This document shows, one piece after another, positions 18,817-28,874 of a stretch of DNA of 59,173 nucleotides (its first letter is position 1; each line of letters opens with the position of its first letter). The DNA is from Paenibacillus turicensis (GTDB taxonomy: Bacteria > Bacillota > Bacilli > Paenibacillales > Paenibacillaceae). The stretch lies in NCBI RefSeq assembly GCF_017873435.1, contig NZ_JAGGKG010000026.1, positions 1 through 59,173 on the forward strand. Reading direction: 5' to 3'. Position numbers and translations under genes: made by a program. The notes beneath the pieces are model-generated. The model was not told where the DNA came from. It saw nothing but the letters and a program-made list of their open reading frames with translations, and made no database searches.

Positions 18817-19017
18817 TTAGCTAGTAATCCCAAGTTCTCTCTCATGTAAAATGGTTTTAGCACGAGCTATATCCTTCCGCACATTACGGATTCGAGTCGG
18901 GTTATCAAGCTGACCAGTAGCCAATTGAAAACGAAGGTTAAAGAGTTCTTCTTTGAATCCTGCCACTTTTTGCTCAATTTCAGCAGTGGTCAAGTTGCGA
19001 AGTTCATTAGCTTTCAT
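18817..19017 (-). CDS. rpmC: 50S ribosomal protein L29
   Basis: A 66-aa helical hairpin protein ([18 protein letters not shown] and [19 protein letters not shown]), located at the tunnel exit. I use ATG at 19017 after GGTGGTGAAG; a longer in-frame start at 19041 would add 8 atypical residues. It overlaps the end of rplP by 11 bases, implying coupled translation. Confidence 0.96.
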   Translation of the reverse strand: MKANELRNLTTAEIEQKVAGFKEELFNLRFQLATGQLDNPTRIRNVRKDIARAKTILHERELGITS

Positions 19018-19441
19018 TTGCTTCACCACCCAATCCTTCACGTTTCACAAACTTAGTTTTGATTGGCAATTTGTGAGCTGCAAGACGCATTGCTTCGCGA
19101 GCGATCTCTTCAGGAACACCAGCGAGTTCAAACATAATCTTACCAGGCTTCACAACTGCAACCCATTTTTCTACGTTACCTTTACCACTACCCATCCGAA
19201 CTTCAAGAGGCTTTTGAGTAATTGGTTTGTCAGGGAAAATCTTAATCCATACTTTACCACCACGTTTGATGTAACGCGTCATTGCAATACGCGCTGCTTC
19301 AATCTGGCGGTTAGTAATCCAAGTTGGTTCAAGCGCTTGAAGACCATATTCACCGAAGTTTAGTTCAGTGCCGCCTTTAGCTTGACCTCTCAAACTACCG
19401 CGTTGTTGCTTACGGTGTTTTACACGTTTTGGTACCAACAT
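19007..19441 (-). CDS. rplP: 50S ribosomal protein L16
   Basis: A 144-aa L16 ([15 protein letters not shown] and [20 protein letters not shown]) near the A site. It begins 2 bases after the rpsC stop, with its GGAGG ribosome-binding site inside rpsC. The last 11 bases are shared with rpmC. Confidence 0.97.
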   Translation of the reverse strand: MLVPKRVKHRKQQRGSLRGQAKGGTELNFGEYGLQALEPTWITNRQIEAARIAMTRYIKRGGKVWIKIFPDKPITQKPLEVRMGSGKGNVEKWVAVVKPGKIMFELAGVPEEIAREAMRLAAHKLPIKTKFVKREGLGGEANES

Positions 19442-19443
19442 GA

Positions 19444-20112
19444 TTAGTTGCCTCCTTCCTTAGCAGCTTGTTGTTTCTTAGCCGTCGGAAGAATCTCTCC
19501 ACGATAAATCCATACTTTTATACCGATAATACCATAGGTAGTATGAGCTTCAGCTGTACCATAGTCAATATCAGCACGAAGTGTATGAAGCGGAACAGTT
19601 CCTTCGCTATAGCCTTCTGTACGAGCGATTTCAGCACCACCGACACGTCCGCTAACTTGTGTTTTAATTCCTTTAGCACCAGAACGCATAGTTCTTTGAA
19701 TCGCTTGTTTCAACGCACGACGGAAAGAAACACGACGTTCCAATTGTTGAGCAATGCTCTCTGCTACAAGAATTGCATCCAAGTCAGGATGTTTAATTTC
19801 GGAAATATTGATGTGTACTTTCTTGCCACCTGCAATTTTAGTAATTTGATTGCGCAGGTTTTCAACCTCAGAACCACCTTTACCAATAACCATACCTGGT
19901 TTGTTGGTGTGGATAGTTACATTCACACGATTAGCTGCTCTTTCAATCTCGATACGAGATACAGCAGAATCTTTAAGTTTTTTCTTTAGGTATTCACGAA
20001 TTTTAACGTCTTCTAGCAAAAGATCACCAAAATCTTTGCCTGCGTACCATTTAGATTCCCAATCACGGATAATACCTACACGTAATCCGATTGGATTTAC
20101 CTTTTGACCCAC
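19444..20112 (-). CDS. rpsC: 30S ribosomal protein S3
   Basis: A 222-aa S3 with an N-terminal KH domain ([17 protein letters not shown] region) and C-terminal domain ([20 protein letters not shown]). It lines the mRNA entry tunnel. The GTG start at 20112 follows GGAGGGATAAC. It lies between rplV and rplP. Confidence 0.97.
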   Translation of the reverse strand: MGQKVNPIGLRVGIIRDWESKWYAGKDFGDLLLEDVKIREYLKKKLKDSAVSRIEIERAANRVNVTIHTNKPGMVIGKGGSEVENLRNQITKIAGGKKVHINISEIKHPDLDAILVAESIAQQLERRVSFRRALKQAIQRTMRSGAKGIKTQVSGRVGGAEIARTEGYSEGTVPLHTLRADIDYGTAEAHTTYGIIGIKVWIYRGEILPTAKKQQAAKEGGN

Positions 20113-20125
20113 ACGTTATCCCTCC

Positions 20126-20458
20126 TTATTTTTCAGATACCACTAAAGTAATGTGGCTAGTGCGCTTATTAATCCGGCTTGCACGTCCCATTGCACGTGG
20201 ACGGAAACGTTTCATAGTAGGACCTTGGTTTACAAAAACCTCAGAAACGACTAATTTGTTTACATCCAAAGAATAGTTATGTTCAGCGTTAGCAATCGCA
20301 GAATTCAACAACTTCTCAACGATTGGGGAAGCTGCTTTAGGAGTGTGGCGAAGGATTGCAATTGCGTCTCCAACTTGCTTACCACGGATCAAATCAACAA
20401 CCAATTTTGCTTTACGAGGAGCAATTCGGATCGATCTAGCATGTGCTTTAGCTTCCAT
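20126..20458 (-). CDS. rplV: 50S ribosomal protein L22
   Basis: A 110-aa L22 ([20 protein letters not shown]) with the extended loop near the C-terminus ([18 protein letters not shown]) that lines the exit tunnel. The loop shows no deletion of the kind linked to macrolide resistance. GGAGGTAACATC precedes the ATG. Confidence 0.97.
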   Translation of the reverse strand: MEAKAHARSIRIAPRKAKLVVDLIRGKQVGDAIAILRHTPKAASPIVEKLLNSAIANAEHNYSLDVNKLVVSEVFVNQGPTMKRFRPRAMGRASRINKRTSHITLVVSEK

Positions 20459-20493
20459 GTGATGTTACCTCCTTTCAGACAAAGAACTATAAA

Positions 20494-20772
20494 TTAACGT
20501 CTTGTTTTCTTATCATCATCCGTATGACCTTTGTACGTACGGGTTGGAGCAAATTCGCCTAGTTTGTGTCCGACCATGTCCTCTGTTACATACACAGGTA
20601 CATGTTTACGTCCGTCATACACACCAAACGTTTGACCAATGAATTGTGGGAAAATAGTAGAGCGACGAGACCAAGTTTTAATTACAACTTTTTTGTTCGA
20701 AGCGCTAACTTCTTCCACTTTCTTGAGCAAATAGGCGTCAATAAATGGCCCTTTTTTAAGACTACGACTCAT
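20494..20772 (-). CDS. rpsS: 30S ribosomal protein S19
   Basis: A 92-aa S19 ([20 protein letters not shown] and [20 protein letters not shown]) in the 30S head. GGGAGGATATC precedes the ATG. It follows rplB by 74 bp. Confidence 0.97.
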   Translation of the reverse strand: MSRSLKKGPFIDAYLLKKVEEVSASNKKVVIKTWSRRSTIFPQFIGQTFGVYDGRKHVPVYVTEDMVGHKLGEFAPTRTYKGHTDDDKKTRR

Positions 20773-20846
20773 TTCTGATATCCTCCCTTCATTACACTGC
20801 GATTAGATAACCATCTTCACAGCCAAGAAGTGATCCGCTAGGCGGA

Positions 20847-21677
20847 TTACTTCGTGCGGCCACGAACGATATATTTATCAGATGCCTTACCTTTTTTACG
20901 AGTTTTGTAACCAAGGGTTGGTTTACCCCAAGGAGACACTGGAGATTTACGTCCGATTGGAGCTTTACCTTCACCACCACCGTGTGGGTGATCGTTAGGG
21001 TTCATAACAACACCACGAACTTCAGGACGTTGACCTAACCAACGGTTACGACCTGCTTTACCGATTTTAATCAACTCATGGTCTCCGTTACCTACGGAAC
21101 CAATTGTTGCACGGCAAACCTTCAACAATTTACGAACTTCGCCGGAAGACAAACGAACAGTTACGTATTTTTCTTCTTTACCAAGCAATTGAGCTTCAGT
21201 ACCAGCAGCGCGAACAAGTTGTCCACCTTTACCTGGTTGAAGTTCAATGTTGTGGATAACTGTACCAACTGGAATATTTTCCATTGGCAAGCAGTTTCCG
21301 ATTTTAATATCAGAACCTACACCTGATTCGATAACATCATTAACTTTAAGTCCTTTAGGAGCAATGATGTAACGTTTTTCTCCATCTGCGTAATGAATTA
21401 ACGCAATATTAGAAGTACGGTTCGGATCATACTCGATTGTAGCAACGCGGCCTGGAATTCCATCTTTATTGCGTTTGAAGTCGATAATACGGTATTTACG
21501 TTTGTGTCCACCACCATGGTGACGAACCGTAATTTTACCTTGGTTGTTACGACCAGCAGTTTTGCTTAAAGGAGCAAGCAAAGATTTCTCTGGTGTGTCA
21601 GTGGTGATTTCTTCAAAAGTAGATACTGACATATTACGTCTAGCTGGGGAAGTCGGTTTATACTTTTTAATTGGCAC
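20847..21677 (-). CDS. rplB: 50S ribosomal protein L2
   Basis: A 276-aa L2 ([39 protein letters not shown]), close to the peptidyl-transferase centre, with the conserved His in the HPHGGGEG segment. GTG start at 21677 after GGAGGGAAAC. Normal S10-operon position between rplW and rpsS. Confidence 0.97.
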   Translation of the reverse strand: MPIKKYKPTSPARRNMSVSTFEEITTDTPEKSLLAPLSKTAGRNNQGKITVRHHGGGHKRKYRIIDFKRNKDGIPGRVATIEYDPNRTSNIALIHYADGEKRYIIAPKGLKVNDVIESGVGSDIKIGNCLPMENIPVGTVIHNIELQPGKGGQLVRAAGTEAQLLGKEEKYVTVRLSSGEVRKLLKVCRATIGSVGNGDHELIKIGKAGRNRWLGQRPEVRGVVMNPNDHPHGGGEGKAPIGRKSPVSPWGKPTLGYKTRKKGKASDKYIVRGRTK

Positions 21678-21703
21678 TATGTTTCCCTCCTTACTTTAAA
21701 AAT

Positions 21704-21994
21704 TTATACTGATTCAAAAAATTCAAGTGGCTTGCTATCTGGAGTCAAAGTAACGAATGCTTTTTTCCATTCCGGCGTATATCCGAAGTGGCGTCCGTAA
21801 CGTTTTGGTTTTCCAGGAACACGTAGTGTATTCACATTGCTCACTTTCACGTTGAAGATCGCTTCTATAGCTTGTTTGATTTCGGTTTTGTTAGCACGAA
21901 TTTCTACTTCGAACACATACTTAAGTTCGTTCATATATTCAGCTGTACGTTCCGTAATCACCGGGCGTTTGATAATATCACGAGGATCCTTCAT
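21704..21994 (-). CDS. rplW: 50S ribosomal protein L23
   Basis: A 96-aa L23 ([20 protein letters not shown] and [20 protein letters not shown]) at the tunnel exit, where trigger factor and SRP dock. Its ATG overlaps the rplD stop by one base (TAATG), with the ribosome-binding site in the end of rplD. Confidence 0.97.
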   Translation of the reverse strand: MKDPRDIIKRPVITERTAEYMNELKYVFEVEIRANKTEIKQAIEAIFNVKVSNVNTLRVPGKPKRYGRHFGYTPEWKKAFVTLTPDSKPLEFFESV

Positions 21995-22617
21995 TACGCG
22001 AGCACCTCCTCTACCTTCTGAACTGCTTCTTTCGTAATGATCAGTTTGTCGTGTGATAGCACGTCAAGAACATTGATGCCTTCAGCCGCTACAAACGTCA
22101 CACCTGGAATATTACGAGCAGACAATGCAATGTTGTCATCATAGCTAGAAGCTACGATCAAAGCCTTGCGATCTGCTTTCAAGTTATTCAATACTGCTGC
22201 AAATTCTTTCGTTTTAGGCGCATTCAAAGTCAATGCATCAAGAACGATAATGTCTTGATCGATCACTTTAGCAGAAAGCGCTGATTTAATTGCTAAACGA
22301 CGAACTTTTTTAGGCAATTTGAAAGAATAGCTACGAGGAGTCGGTCCAAATACTGTACCGCCACCTACCCATTGCGGAGAACGAATGGAACCTTGACGAG
22401 CACGACCTGTGCCTTTTTGTTTCCAAGGTTTACGTCCACCACCACGAACTTCGGAGCGTCCTTTTACTTTATGGGTACCAGCACGCAATGAAGCGCGTTG
22501 TAATAATACTGCATCATGTAGAACGTGTGTATTAGGTTCGATACCGAATACCGCATCATTCAATTCTACTTCACCTACTTGGCTACCGCTAACATTAAAA
22601 AGTGCTACTTTTGGCAT
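21994..22617 (-). CDS. rplD: 50S ribosomal protein L4
   Basis: A 207-aa L4 with the extended tunnel loop ([20 protein letters not shown]) and a C-terminal globular domain. In E. coli L4 also represses the S10 operon; in Firmicutes the control differs. The loop looks unaltered at the macrolide-linked [12 protein letters not shown] segment. GGAGGAACAATA precedes the ATG. Confidence 0.97.
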   Translation of the reverse strand: MPKVALFNVSGSQVGEVELNDAVFGIEPNTHVLHDAVLLQRASLRAGTHKVKGRSEVRGGGRKPWKQKGTGRARQGSIRSPQWVGGGTVFGPTPRSYSFKLPKKVRRLAIKSALSAKVIDQDIIVLDALTLNAPKTKEFAAVLNNLKADRKALIVASSYDDNIALSARNIPGVTFVAAEGINVLDVLSHDKLIITKEAVQKVEEVLA

Positions 22618-22646
22618 TTATTGTTCCTCCTTTCTTTAAGAAATAA

Positions 22647-23267
22647 TTATTTTACCGTTTCTTTTACTGTAACGAAGCTGTTTTTAGGTCCAGGAATCGC
22701 ACCTTTAACCAATAAAACATTACGTTCAGCATCTACACGGATAATTTCAAGGCGTTGTACAGTTACCGTTTCATGACCCATATGTCCTGGAAGGCGTTTG
22801 CCCTTTGGTACACGGTTCGCTTGGATAGAACCCATTGAACCCGGTCTACGGTGATAACGAGAACCATGAGACATTGGTCCACGACTTTGTCCCCAACGTT
22901 TAATATTACCTTGGAACCCTTTACCTTTAGAAACTCCAGTTACGTCAACAAATTCGCCTTCAGCAAAAACATCTACTTTGACCTCTTGGCCAACTTCATA
23001 TCCTGCCAAATCAATACCACGAATTTCGCGAACGTAGCGCTTAGGTGTGGTGTTAGCTTTTTTAGCATGACCAACTTCAGCTTTAGTTGCTCTTTTTTCT
23101 TTCTTCTCAGAGTAACCAATTTGAATCGCTTCGTAACCATCGTTTTCGACATCTTTCTTTTGAAGAACAACGTTGGAACCAGCTTCAATTACAGTAACTG
23201 GAATTACAATGCCTTCTGGTGTGAAGACTTGAGTCATTCCAAGTTTTTTCCCTAAGATACCTTTCAT
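22647..23267 (-). CDS. rplC: 50S ribosomal protein L3
   Basis: A 206-aa L3 ([46 protein letters not shown]). Its loop reaches the peptidyl-transferase centre. AAGAGGTGTC precedes the ATG. It lies 42 bp downstream of rpsJ. Confidence 0.97.
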   Translation of the reverse strand: MKGILGKKLGMTQVFTPEGIVIPVTVIEAGSNVVLQKKDVENDGYEAIQIGYSEKKEKRATKAEVGHAKKANTTPKRYVREIRGIDLAGYEVGQEVKVDVFAEGEFVDVTGVSKGKGFQGNIKRWGQSRGPMSHGSRYHRRPGSMGSIQANRVPKGKRLPGHMGHETVTVQRLEIIRVDAERNVLLVKGAIPGPKNSFVTVKETVK

Positions 23268-23309
23268 GTTGACACCTCTTTTCCTTTACTGATACTTGCA
23301 TTTAAAATA

Positions 23310-23750
<441 letters not shown>

Positions 23751-23756
23751 TTAATT

Positions 23757-23785
23757 ATTATAATGAATAGGCGGAATAATTGCAA
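23757..23785 (-). promoter_or_regulatory. SigA promoter of the S10 operon
   Basis: Minus-strand -35 TTGCAA (23785-23780) and a perfect -10 TATAAT (23762-23757), spacing 17. It lies just past the tuf terminator and would start transcription near 23750. Confidence 0.8.
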
Positions 23786-23814
23786 CTAAAATATGAAAAT
23801 ATTTTTGAAATAAA

Positions 23815-23859
23815 TGAAAAGAAGCGGATATTGCTCCGAATGGAGCTAATCCGCTTCTT
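23815..23859 (-). terminator. terminator of the str operon after tuf
   Basis: A long stem on the minus strand: GAAGCGGATTAGCTCC pairs with GGAGCAATATCCGCTTC around ATTC and is followed by TTTTC. It separates tuf from the S10 operon. Confidence 0.9.
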
Positions 23860-23889
23860 ATTATAAGAAGACTTAAGAGAAGTCTTATC

Positions 23890-25080
23890 TTATTTTTCGA
23901 TGCTAACAACCGCACCTGATCCAACTGTACGTCCACCTTCACGAATAGAGAAACGAGTTCCCTCTTCGATCGCGATTGGAGCAATCAATTGAATTGTAAC
24001 TGCGATGTTGTCACCAGGCATAACCATTTCAGTACCTTCTGGCAAGTTAATGATACCAGTAACGTCAGTTGTACGGAAATAGAATTGTGGACGGTAACCA
24101 GTGAAGAAAGGTTTGTGACGTCCGCCTTCTTCTTTAGTCAATACGTATACTTGAGCAGTGAACTCAGTGTGCGGATTAACAGAAGCTGGTTTAGCCAATA
24201 CTTGACCACGTTCGATTTGAGTACGGTCAACACCACGAAGCAATGCACCAATGTTGTCTCCAGCTTCAGCGGAATCCAACAACTTACGGAACATTTCAAC
24301 GCCAGTTACAACGGACTTCTTAGTTTCTTCATGGATACCCACGATTTCAACTTCGTCTCCGACTTTAACTGTACCACGCTCAACACGACCAGTAGCAACT
24401 GTACCACGACCAGTGATTGAGAATACATCCTCAACTGGCATCAAGAAAGGTTTGTCAGTTGGACGTTCTGGAAGAGGAATGTACTCGTCGATAGTTTCGA
24501 ACATTTCAACGATTCTCTTAGCCCATTCGCCATCAGGGTTTTGAAGAGCTTCACGAGCAGAACCACGAGTGATTGGAGTGTCATCACCAGGGAATTCATA
24601 TTCGTTAAGAAGGTCGCGAACTTCCATTTCAACCAATTCCAACAACTCTTCGTCTTCAACCATATCACATTTGTTCAAGAATACTACGATGTAAGGAACA
24701 CCTACGTTACGAGACAACAAGATGTGCTCACGAGTTTGTGGCATTGGGCCGTCAGCAGCGGATACTACCAAGATAGCTCCGTCCATTTGAGCAGCACCAG
24801 TGATCATGTTTTTAACATAGTCGGCGTGTCCTGGGCAGTCAACGTGTGCATAGTGACGGTTAGGAGTTTCATATTCTACGTGAGAAGTAGAGATAGTGAT
24901 ACCACGTTCTCTTTCTTCTGGCGCTTTATCGATTTGATCGAATGCGATAGCAGCACCGCCATAAGTTTTAGACAATACAGTAGTGATTGCTGCAGTCAAT
25001 GTAGTTTTACCATGGTCAACGTGACCGATTGTACCGATGTTAACATGCGGTTTTGTACGTTCGTATTTAGCCTTTGCCAT
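23890..25080 (-). CDS. tuf: elongation factor Tu
   Basis: A 396-aa GTPase that delivers aminoacyl-tRNA to the ribosome. GTP-binding motifs are GHVDHGKT (19-26), DCPGH (near 81) and NKCD (near 136); effector TI(T/S) region RGITIS is present, followed by domains 2 and 3. I take ATG at 25080, the universal [12 protein letters not shown] start; the upstream in-frame TTG lacks a ribosome-binding site. Only copy in this window, downstream of fusA. The kirromycin/pulvomycin regions were not examined in detail. Confidence 0.98.
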   Translation of the reverse strand: MAKAKYERTKPHVNIGTIGHVDHGKTTLTAAITTVLSKTYGGAAIAFDQIDKAPEERERGITISTSHVEYETPNRHYAHVDCPGHADYVKNMITGAAQMDGAILVVSAADGPMPQTREHILLSRNVGVPYIVVFLNKCDMVEDEELLELVEMEVRDLLNEYEFPGDDTPITRGSAREALQNPDGEWAKRIVEMFETIDEYIPLPERPTDKPFLMPVEDVFSITGRGTVATGRVERGTVKVGDEVEIVGIHEETKKSVVTGVEMFRKLLDSAEAGDNIGALLRGVDRTQIERGQVLAKPASVNPHTEFTAQVYVLTKEEGGRHKPFFTGYRPQFYFRTTDVTGIINLPEGTEMVMPGDNIAVTIQLIAPIAIEEGTRFSIREGGRTVGSGAVVSIEK

Positions 25081-25120
25081 TTTAAACAATTCCTCCTTAA
25101 ATTAGGAAATAATATTTAAG

Positions 25121-25164
25121 CTAATTAGAAGAGCAACTATAATTTATAGAAGTCTTCTAACTAG
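25121..25164 (-). other. long hairpin between fusA and tuf
   Basis: CTAGTTAGAAGA pairs with TCTTCTAATTAG over 12 positions (one G-U in RNA) around a 20-nt AT-rich loop. No T-run follows, so it is not a standard terminator. It starts 24 bp after the fusA stop and ends about 40 bp before the tuf start. It may control relative expression, processing or stability of tuf mRNA. Confidence 0.55.
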
Positions 25165-25187
25165 CAATTAAACACTTACTTAATTAA

Positions 25188-27263
25188 TTACTCACCTTTG
25201 ATTTTGGAAACAATTTCTTCGGAGATGCTTCTTGGTACTTCTTCGTAATGAGAAAGTTCCATTGAGAACACACCGCGACCTTGTGTACCAGAACGAAGTG
25301 TAGTTGAATATCCGAACATTTCAGAGAGAGGCACTTTAGCACGGATGATTTGAGCACCACCACGAGAATCCATACCTTCAATACGTCCACGACGGGAGTT
25401 CAACATACCCATGATATCACCCATATACTCTTCAGGTGCTGTAACTTCAACCTTCATGATTGGCTCAAGAAGGCAAGCTCCACATTTGTCCTTAGCAGCT
25501 TTGAGCGCCATGGAACCAGCAATTTTAAATGCCATTTCACTGGAGTCAACATCATGGTAAGAACCATCAACGATGGTAGCTTTAACGTCCACGAGTGGGA
25601 ATCCTGCAAGAACACCATTTTTCATTGCTTCTTCGATACCTTGTTGTGCTGGTCCAATATATTCTCTAGGAACAGAACCACCGACAATTTTGCTATCGAA
25701 TTGGTTACCAGTACCTGGTTCAAGAGGTTCAAATTCAACCCAAACGTGACCATATTGACCACGACCACCAGATTGGCGAACAAATTTACCTTCAACGCGT
25801 GCAGGCACCTTGAATGTTTCACGGTAAGCAACTTGTGGTTTACCCACGTTAGTGTCTACCTTGAATTCACGACGCATACGGTCAATGATGATATCAAGGT
25901 GAAGTTCACCCATACCAGCCAAAATAGTTTGTCCAGTTTCTTCGTCAGTATGAGCACGAAGTGTAGGGTCTTCTTCTGTTAATTTACCAAGCGCAACAGA
26001 CATTTTGTCTTGGTCCGCTTTAGTTTTAGGTTCAACAGCGATCTCGATAACTGGATCAGGGAAGTTCATGGATTCAAGAATAACCGGAGCCTTCTCATCA
26101 CATAGTGTATCACCTGTTCCTGTATCTTTCAAACCTACTGCTGCCGCAATATCACCAGCATAAACTTCAGTGATTTCTTGACGGCTGTTCGCATGCATTT
26201 GAAGGATACGACCGATACGTTCGCGTTTGTTTTTTGTAGCATTCAATACGTAAGAACCGGATTGAAGAACACCGGAGTATACGCGGAAGAACGTTAGTTT
26301 ACCAACATAAGGGTCAGTCATGATTTTAAATGCCAAAGCAGCGAATGGCTCTTCATCAGAAGAGTGCTTCTCTACTTCAGTACCATCTTCCAAGTGACCT
26401 TGGATGCTTGCTACGTCTGTAGGAGCTGGCAAGTAATCAATAACAGCGTCCAACATAAGTTGAACCCCTTTGTTACGGTAAGAAGATCCACAGATTACAG
26501 GGAAGATCTTAACTTCAACAACACCTTTACGAAGTGCTGCTTTTAGTTCAGCGACAGTGATTTCTTCTCCTTCGAGATATTTCATTGTCAATTCTTCATC
26601 AAGTTCTGCAACCTTTTCTACTAATTCATTGCGAAGTTCTTCAACTTGTGCAGTAAATTCAGCAGGTACTTCTGTTTCTTCGATGTTTTGACCTAAATCA
26701 TCTTTGTACATATACGCTTTTTGTTCAACGATGTCAATGATTCCTAAGAAATCATTTTCAGCACCGATTGGCAATTGAATCGCTACAGCATTTGCTTGTA
26801 GACGCTCGCGCATATCCTTTACAACATTTAGGTAGTCAGCACCGATAATATCCATTTTGTTGACGTATGCAATACGAGGTACATGATACTTGTCAGCCTG
26901 TCTCCATACAGTTTCAGACTGAGGCTCAACGCCCTCTTTTGCACTAAATACGCCTACTGCCCCGTCCAACACACGCAAGGAACGTTCAACTTCAACAGTG
27001 AAGTCAACGTGCCCTGGGGTATCAATGATATTAACGCGGTGACCCTTCCAAGAAGCCGTAGTAGCAGCGGATGTAATTGTAATCCCGCGCTCTTGCTCTT
27101 GCTCCATCCAGTCCATTGTAGCAGCACCCTCGTGAACCTCACCGATTTTGTGCGTACGACCTGTATAGAACAAAATACGTTCCGTGGTAGTTGTCTTACC
27201 AGCATCAATATGAGCCATGATACCGATGTTACGTGTATTATTCAAGGAAAACTCTCTAGCCAT
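25188..27263 (-). CDS. fusA: elongation factor G
   Basis: A 691-aa translocase GTPase, close to the usual 692. G domain motifs are [12 protein letters not shown] (17-28), DTPGHVDF (near 81-88) and NKMD (near 135-138); domain IV carries [17 protein letters not shown]. It drives tRNA-mRNA translocation and, with RRF, ribosome recycling. GAAGGGAG precedes the ATG. It lies between rpsG and tuf in the str operon. Confidence 0.98.
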   Translation of the reverse strand: MAREFSLNNTRNIGIMAHIDAGKTTTTERILFYTGRTHKIGEVHEGAATMDWMEQEQERGITITSAATTASWKGHRVNIIDTPGHVDFTVEVERSLRVLDGAVGVFSAKEGVEPQSETVWRQADKYHVPRIAYVNKMDIIGADYLNVVKDMRERLQANAVAIQLPIGAENDFLGIIDIVEQKAYMYKDDLGQNIEETEVPAEFTAQVEELRNELVEKVAELDEELTMKYLEGEEITVAELKAALRKGVVEVKIFPVICGSSYRNKGVQLMLDAVIDYLPAPTDVASIQGHLEDGTEVEKHSSDEEPFAALAFKIMTDPYVGKLTFFRVYSGVLQSGSYVLNATKNKRERIGRILQMHANSRQEITEVYAGDIAAAVGLKDTGTGDTLCDEKAPVILESMNFPDPVIEIAVEPKTKADQDKMSVALGKLTEEDPTLRAHTDEETGQTILAGMGELHLDIIIDRMRREFKVDTNVGKPQVAYRETFKVPARVEGKFVRQSGGRGQYGHVWVEFEPLEPGTGNQFDSKIVGGSVPREYIGPAQQGIEEAMKNGVLAGFPLVDVKATIVDGSYHDVDSSEMAFKIAGSMALKAAKDKCGACLLEPIMKVEVTAPEEYMGDIMGMLNSRRGRIEGMDSRGGAQIIRAKVPLSEMFGYSTTLRSGTQGRGVFSMELSHYEEVPRSISEEIVSKIKGE

Positions 27264-27310
27264 AAATAAAGTCTCCCTTCGAAATAATTCTTATGGAATT
27301 AAGCTGAATC

Positions 27311-27781
27311 CTACCAACGGTAGTGTGCAAACGCTTTGTTTGCTTCAGCCATTTTGTGCGTATCTTCACGTTTCTTAACAGAAGCACCAGTGTTATTGGA
27401 TGCATCGATAATCTCAGCAGCCAAACGTTCTTCCATTGTTTTCTCTCCACGAGAGCGTGAATAGTTTACCAACCAACGTAAGCCTAGAGCTGTACGTCTT
27501 TCAGGTTTAACTTCGATCGGCACTTGGTAGTTAGCACCACCAACACGACGTGCTTTAACTTCCAATACAGGCATAATGTTCTTGATTGCTGTTTCAAACA
27601 CTTCCATCGGATCATTACCCGTACGTTCTTGAATCAATTTAAATGCATTATAAAGGATGCTTTGTGCAACACCGCGTTTACCATCAAGCATAATGCGATT
27701 GATCAAGCGAGTAACTAGTTTGCTGTTATACACCGGATCAGGCAATACGTCTCTTTTTGTAACTGGACCTTTGCGTGGCAT
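27311..27781 (-). CDS. rpsG: 30S ribosomal protein S7
   Basis: A 156-aa S7 ([20 protein letters not shown], then NKAFAHYRW at the end). It organises the 30S head and touches E-site tRNA. AAAGGGGGATAAC precedes the ATG. Second r-protein gene of the str operon after rpsL. Confidence 0.97.
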   Translation of the reverse strand: MPRKGPVTKRDVLPDPVYNSKLVTRLINRIMLDGKRGVAQSILYNAFKLIQERTGNDPMEVFETAIKNIMPVLEVKARRVGGANYQVPIEVKPERRTALGLRWLVNYSRSRGEKTMEERLAAEIIDASNNTGASVKKREDTHKMAEANKAFAHYRW

Positions 27782-27829
27782 AGTTATCCCCCTTTCAGTA
27801 ATAGTTGATTGTGTTTAAGATATTATATC

Positions 27830-28252
27830 TTATGATTTTTTAGCTTTTGGACGTTTAGCACCGTATTTAGAACGAGCTTGCATACGGTTGTTAACACCAG
27901 CAGTATCTAGAGCTCCGCGTACGATATGGTAACGTACCCCTGGAAGGTCCTTTACACGACCTCCGCGAATCAATACAACACTGTGCTCTTGAAGGTTATG
28001 ACCGATACCTGGAATGTAAGCAGTCACCTCTACACGGTTCGTCAAGCGAACACGAGCATATTTACGAAGTGCTGAGTTCGGTTTCTTAGGAGTCATAGTA
28101 CCTACACGTGTACATACTCCACGTTTTTGCGGAGATTTCAATTCAGTTGCTTCACGTTTAAGAGCGTTAAACCCTCTTTGCAAAGCTGGTGATTTGGATT
28201 TGTACACTTTATCCTGGCGTCCCTTGCGCACTAATTGGTTAATAGTTGGCAT
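27830..28252 (-). CDS. rpsL: 30S ribosomal protein S12
   Basis: A 140-aa S12 with [32 protein letters not shown] and [20 protein letters not shown]. It controls decoding at the A site. Both lysine regions where streptomycin-resistance mutations occur (TPKKPNS and RVKDLPG) look wild type. AAGGGGGTGG precedes the ATG. Downstream of rplGB. Confidence 0.97.
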   Translation of the reverse strand: MPTINQLVRKGRQDKVYKSKSPALQRGFNALKREATELKSPQKRGVCTRVGTMTPKKPNSALRKYARVRLTNRVEVTAYIPGIGHNLQEHSVVLIRGGRVKDLPGVRYHIVRGALDTAGVNNRMQARSKYGAKRPKAKKS

Positions 28253-28388
28253 GTTGTTGCCACCCCCTTCCTCAATAGTTAAAACTTATTTTACGTTCTT
28301 TACTTCAAGCCCACAGACCCAGGCGGTTCATAAAAGAACAAATGAAAAGTCTTTATCAAAGGATCACCTTTAATAAAAACATTTTTCT

Positions 28389-28640
28389 CTACGGTGTTAC
28401 AATACTAACCATCGCAGCGCCTACTTGTATTCCGCAAGCTTTGCCGAGATTAGCCATTGTATCTACATAAGTAATCTTTATCGATTTCTCATGACACAGT
28501 GCAATGATCTTGGATGTAATTCGCGGATCTGCATCTTCAGCTATATAAACTTCTTTCGCCTGCCCTAAAGCAATCGCACGTAGCGTTTGTTTAGCGCCGA
28601 CTTTGACATGAGCATCCTGTAATGCTTTTTCATTAGACAT
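28389..28640 (-). CDS. rplGB: L7Ae/L30e/S12e-family ribosomal protein
   Basis: An 83-aa member of the L7Ae kink-turn-binding family (B. subtilis YbxF/RplGB): GAKQTLRAIALGQAKEVYIA, EDADPRITSKIIALCHEKSI, then LGKACGIQVGAAMVSIV. It binds kink-turn RNA and ribosomes. GGAGGACG precedes the ATG. It heads the str operon behind its own promoter, just past the rpoC terminator. Its 136-bp spacer to rpsL shows no clear regulatory structure. Confidence 0.93.
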   Translation of the reverse strand: MSNEKALQDAHVKVGAKQTLRAIALGQAKEVYIAEDADPRITSKIIALCHEKSIKITYVDTMANLGKACGIQVGAAMVSIVTP

Positions 28641-28693
28641 ACGATACGTCCTCCAAAGTACAGGGATTTCTCTACCTTCTCACGCACTATGAC

Positions 28694-28723
28694 ATAGTAT
28701 CACTTTTAACTTAGGCATGTCAA
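28694..28723 (-). promoter_or_regulatory. SigA promoter of the str operon
   Basis: Minus-strand -35 TTGACA (28723-28718, perfect) and -10 TACTAT (28699-28694), spacing 18, about 50 bp before the rplGB start. Confidence 0.7.
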
Positions 28724-28814
28724 GCAAATTTTCCTTTATAATGGAACAAATTTTCTGCAAAATCCCTAAGCTGTAACTAGATCTTTGAAATGAGTGAAAA
28801 TTATGCCGTAAGAA

Positions 28815-28862
28815 GTAATAATAAACGGCAGCATTTCCCCTATTCCTAGGTGGATGCTGCCG
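28815..28862 (-). terminator. terminator of rpoBC
   Basis: On the minus strand CGGCAGCAT pairs with ATGCTGCCG around a 19-nt inner arm with CC/GG pairing, then a TTTATTATT tail. It begins 13 bp after the rpoC stop. Confidence 0.85.
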
Positions 28863-28874
28863 CATTATTATCTA

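Noticed and set aside
24541..25119. Forward open frame of 192 codons opposite tuf
   Set aside because: Antisense to the conserved tuf coding region with a Ser/Phe/Cys-rich translation typical of antisense frames.
25350..25982. Forward open frame of 210 codons opposite fusA
   Set aside because: Antisense to conserved EF-G coding sequence, no ribosome-binding site.
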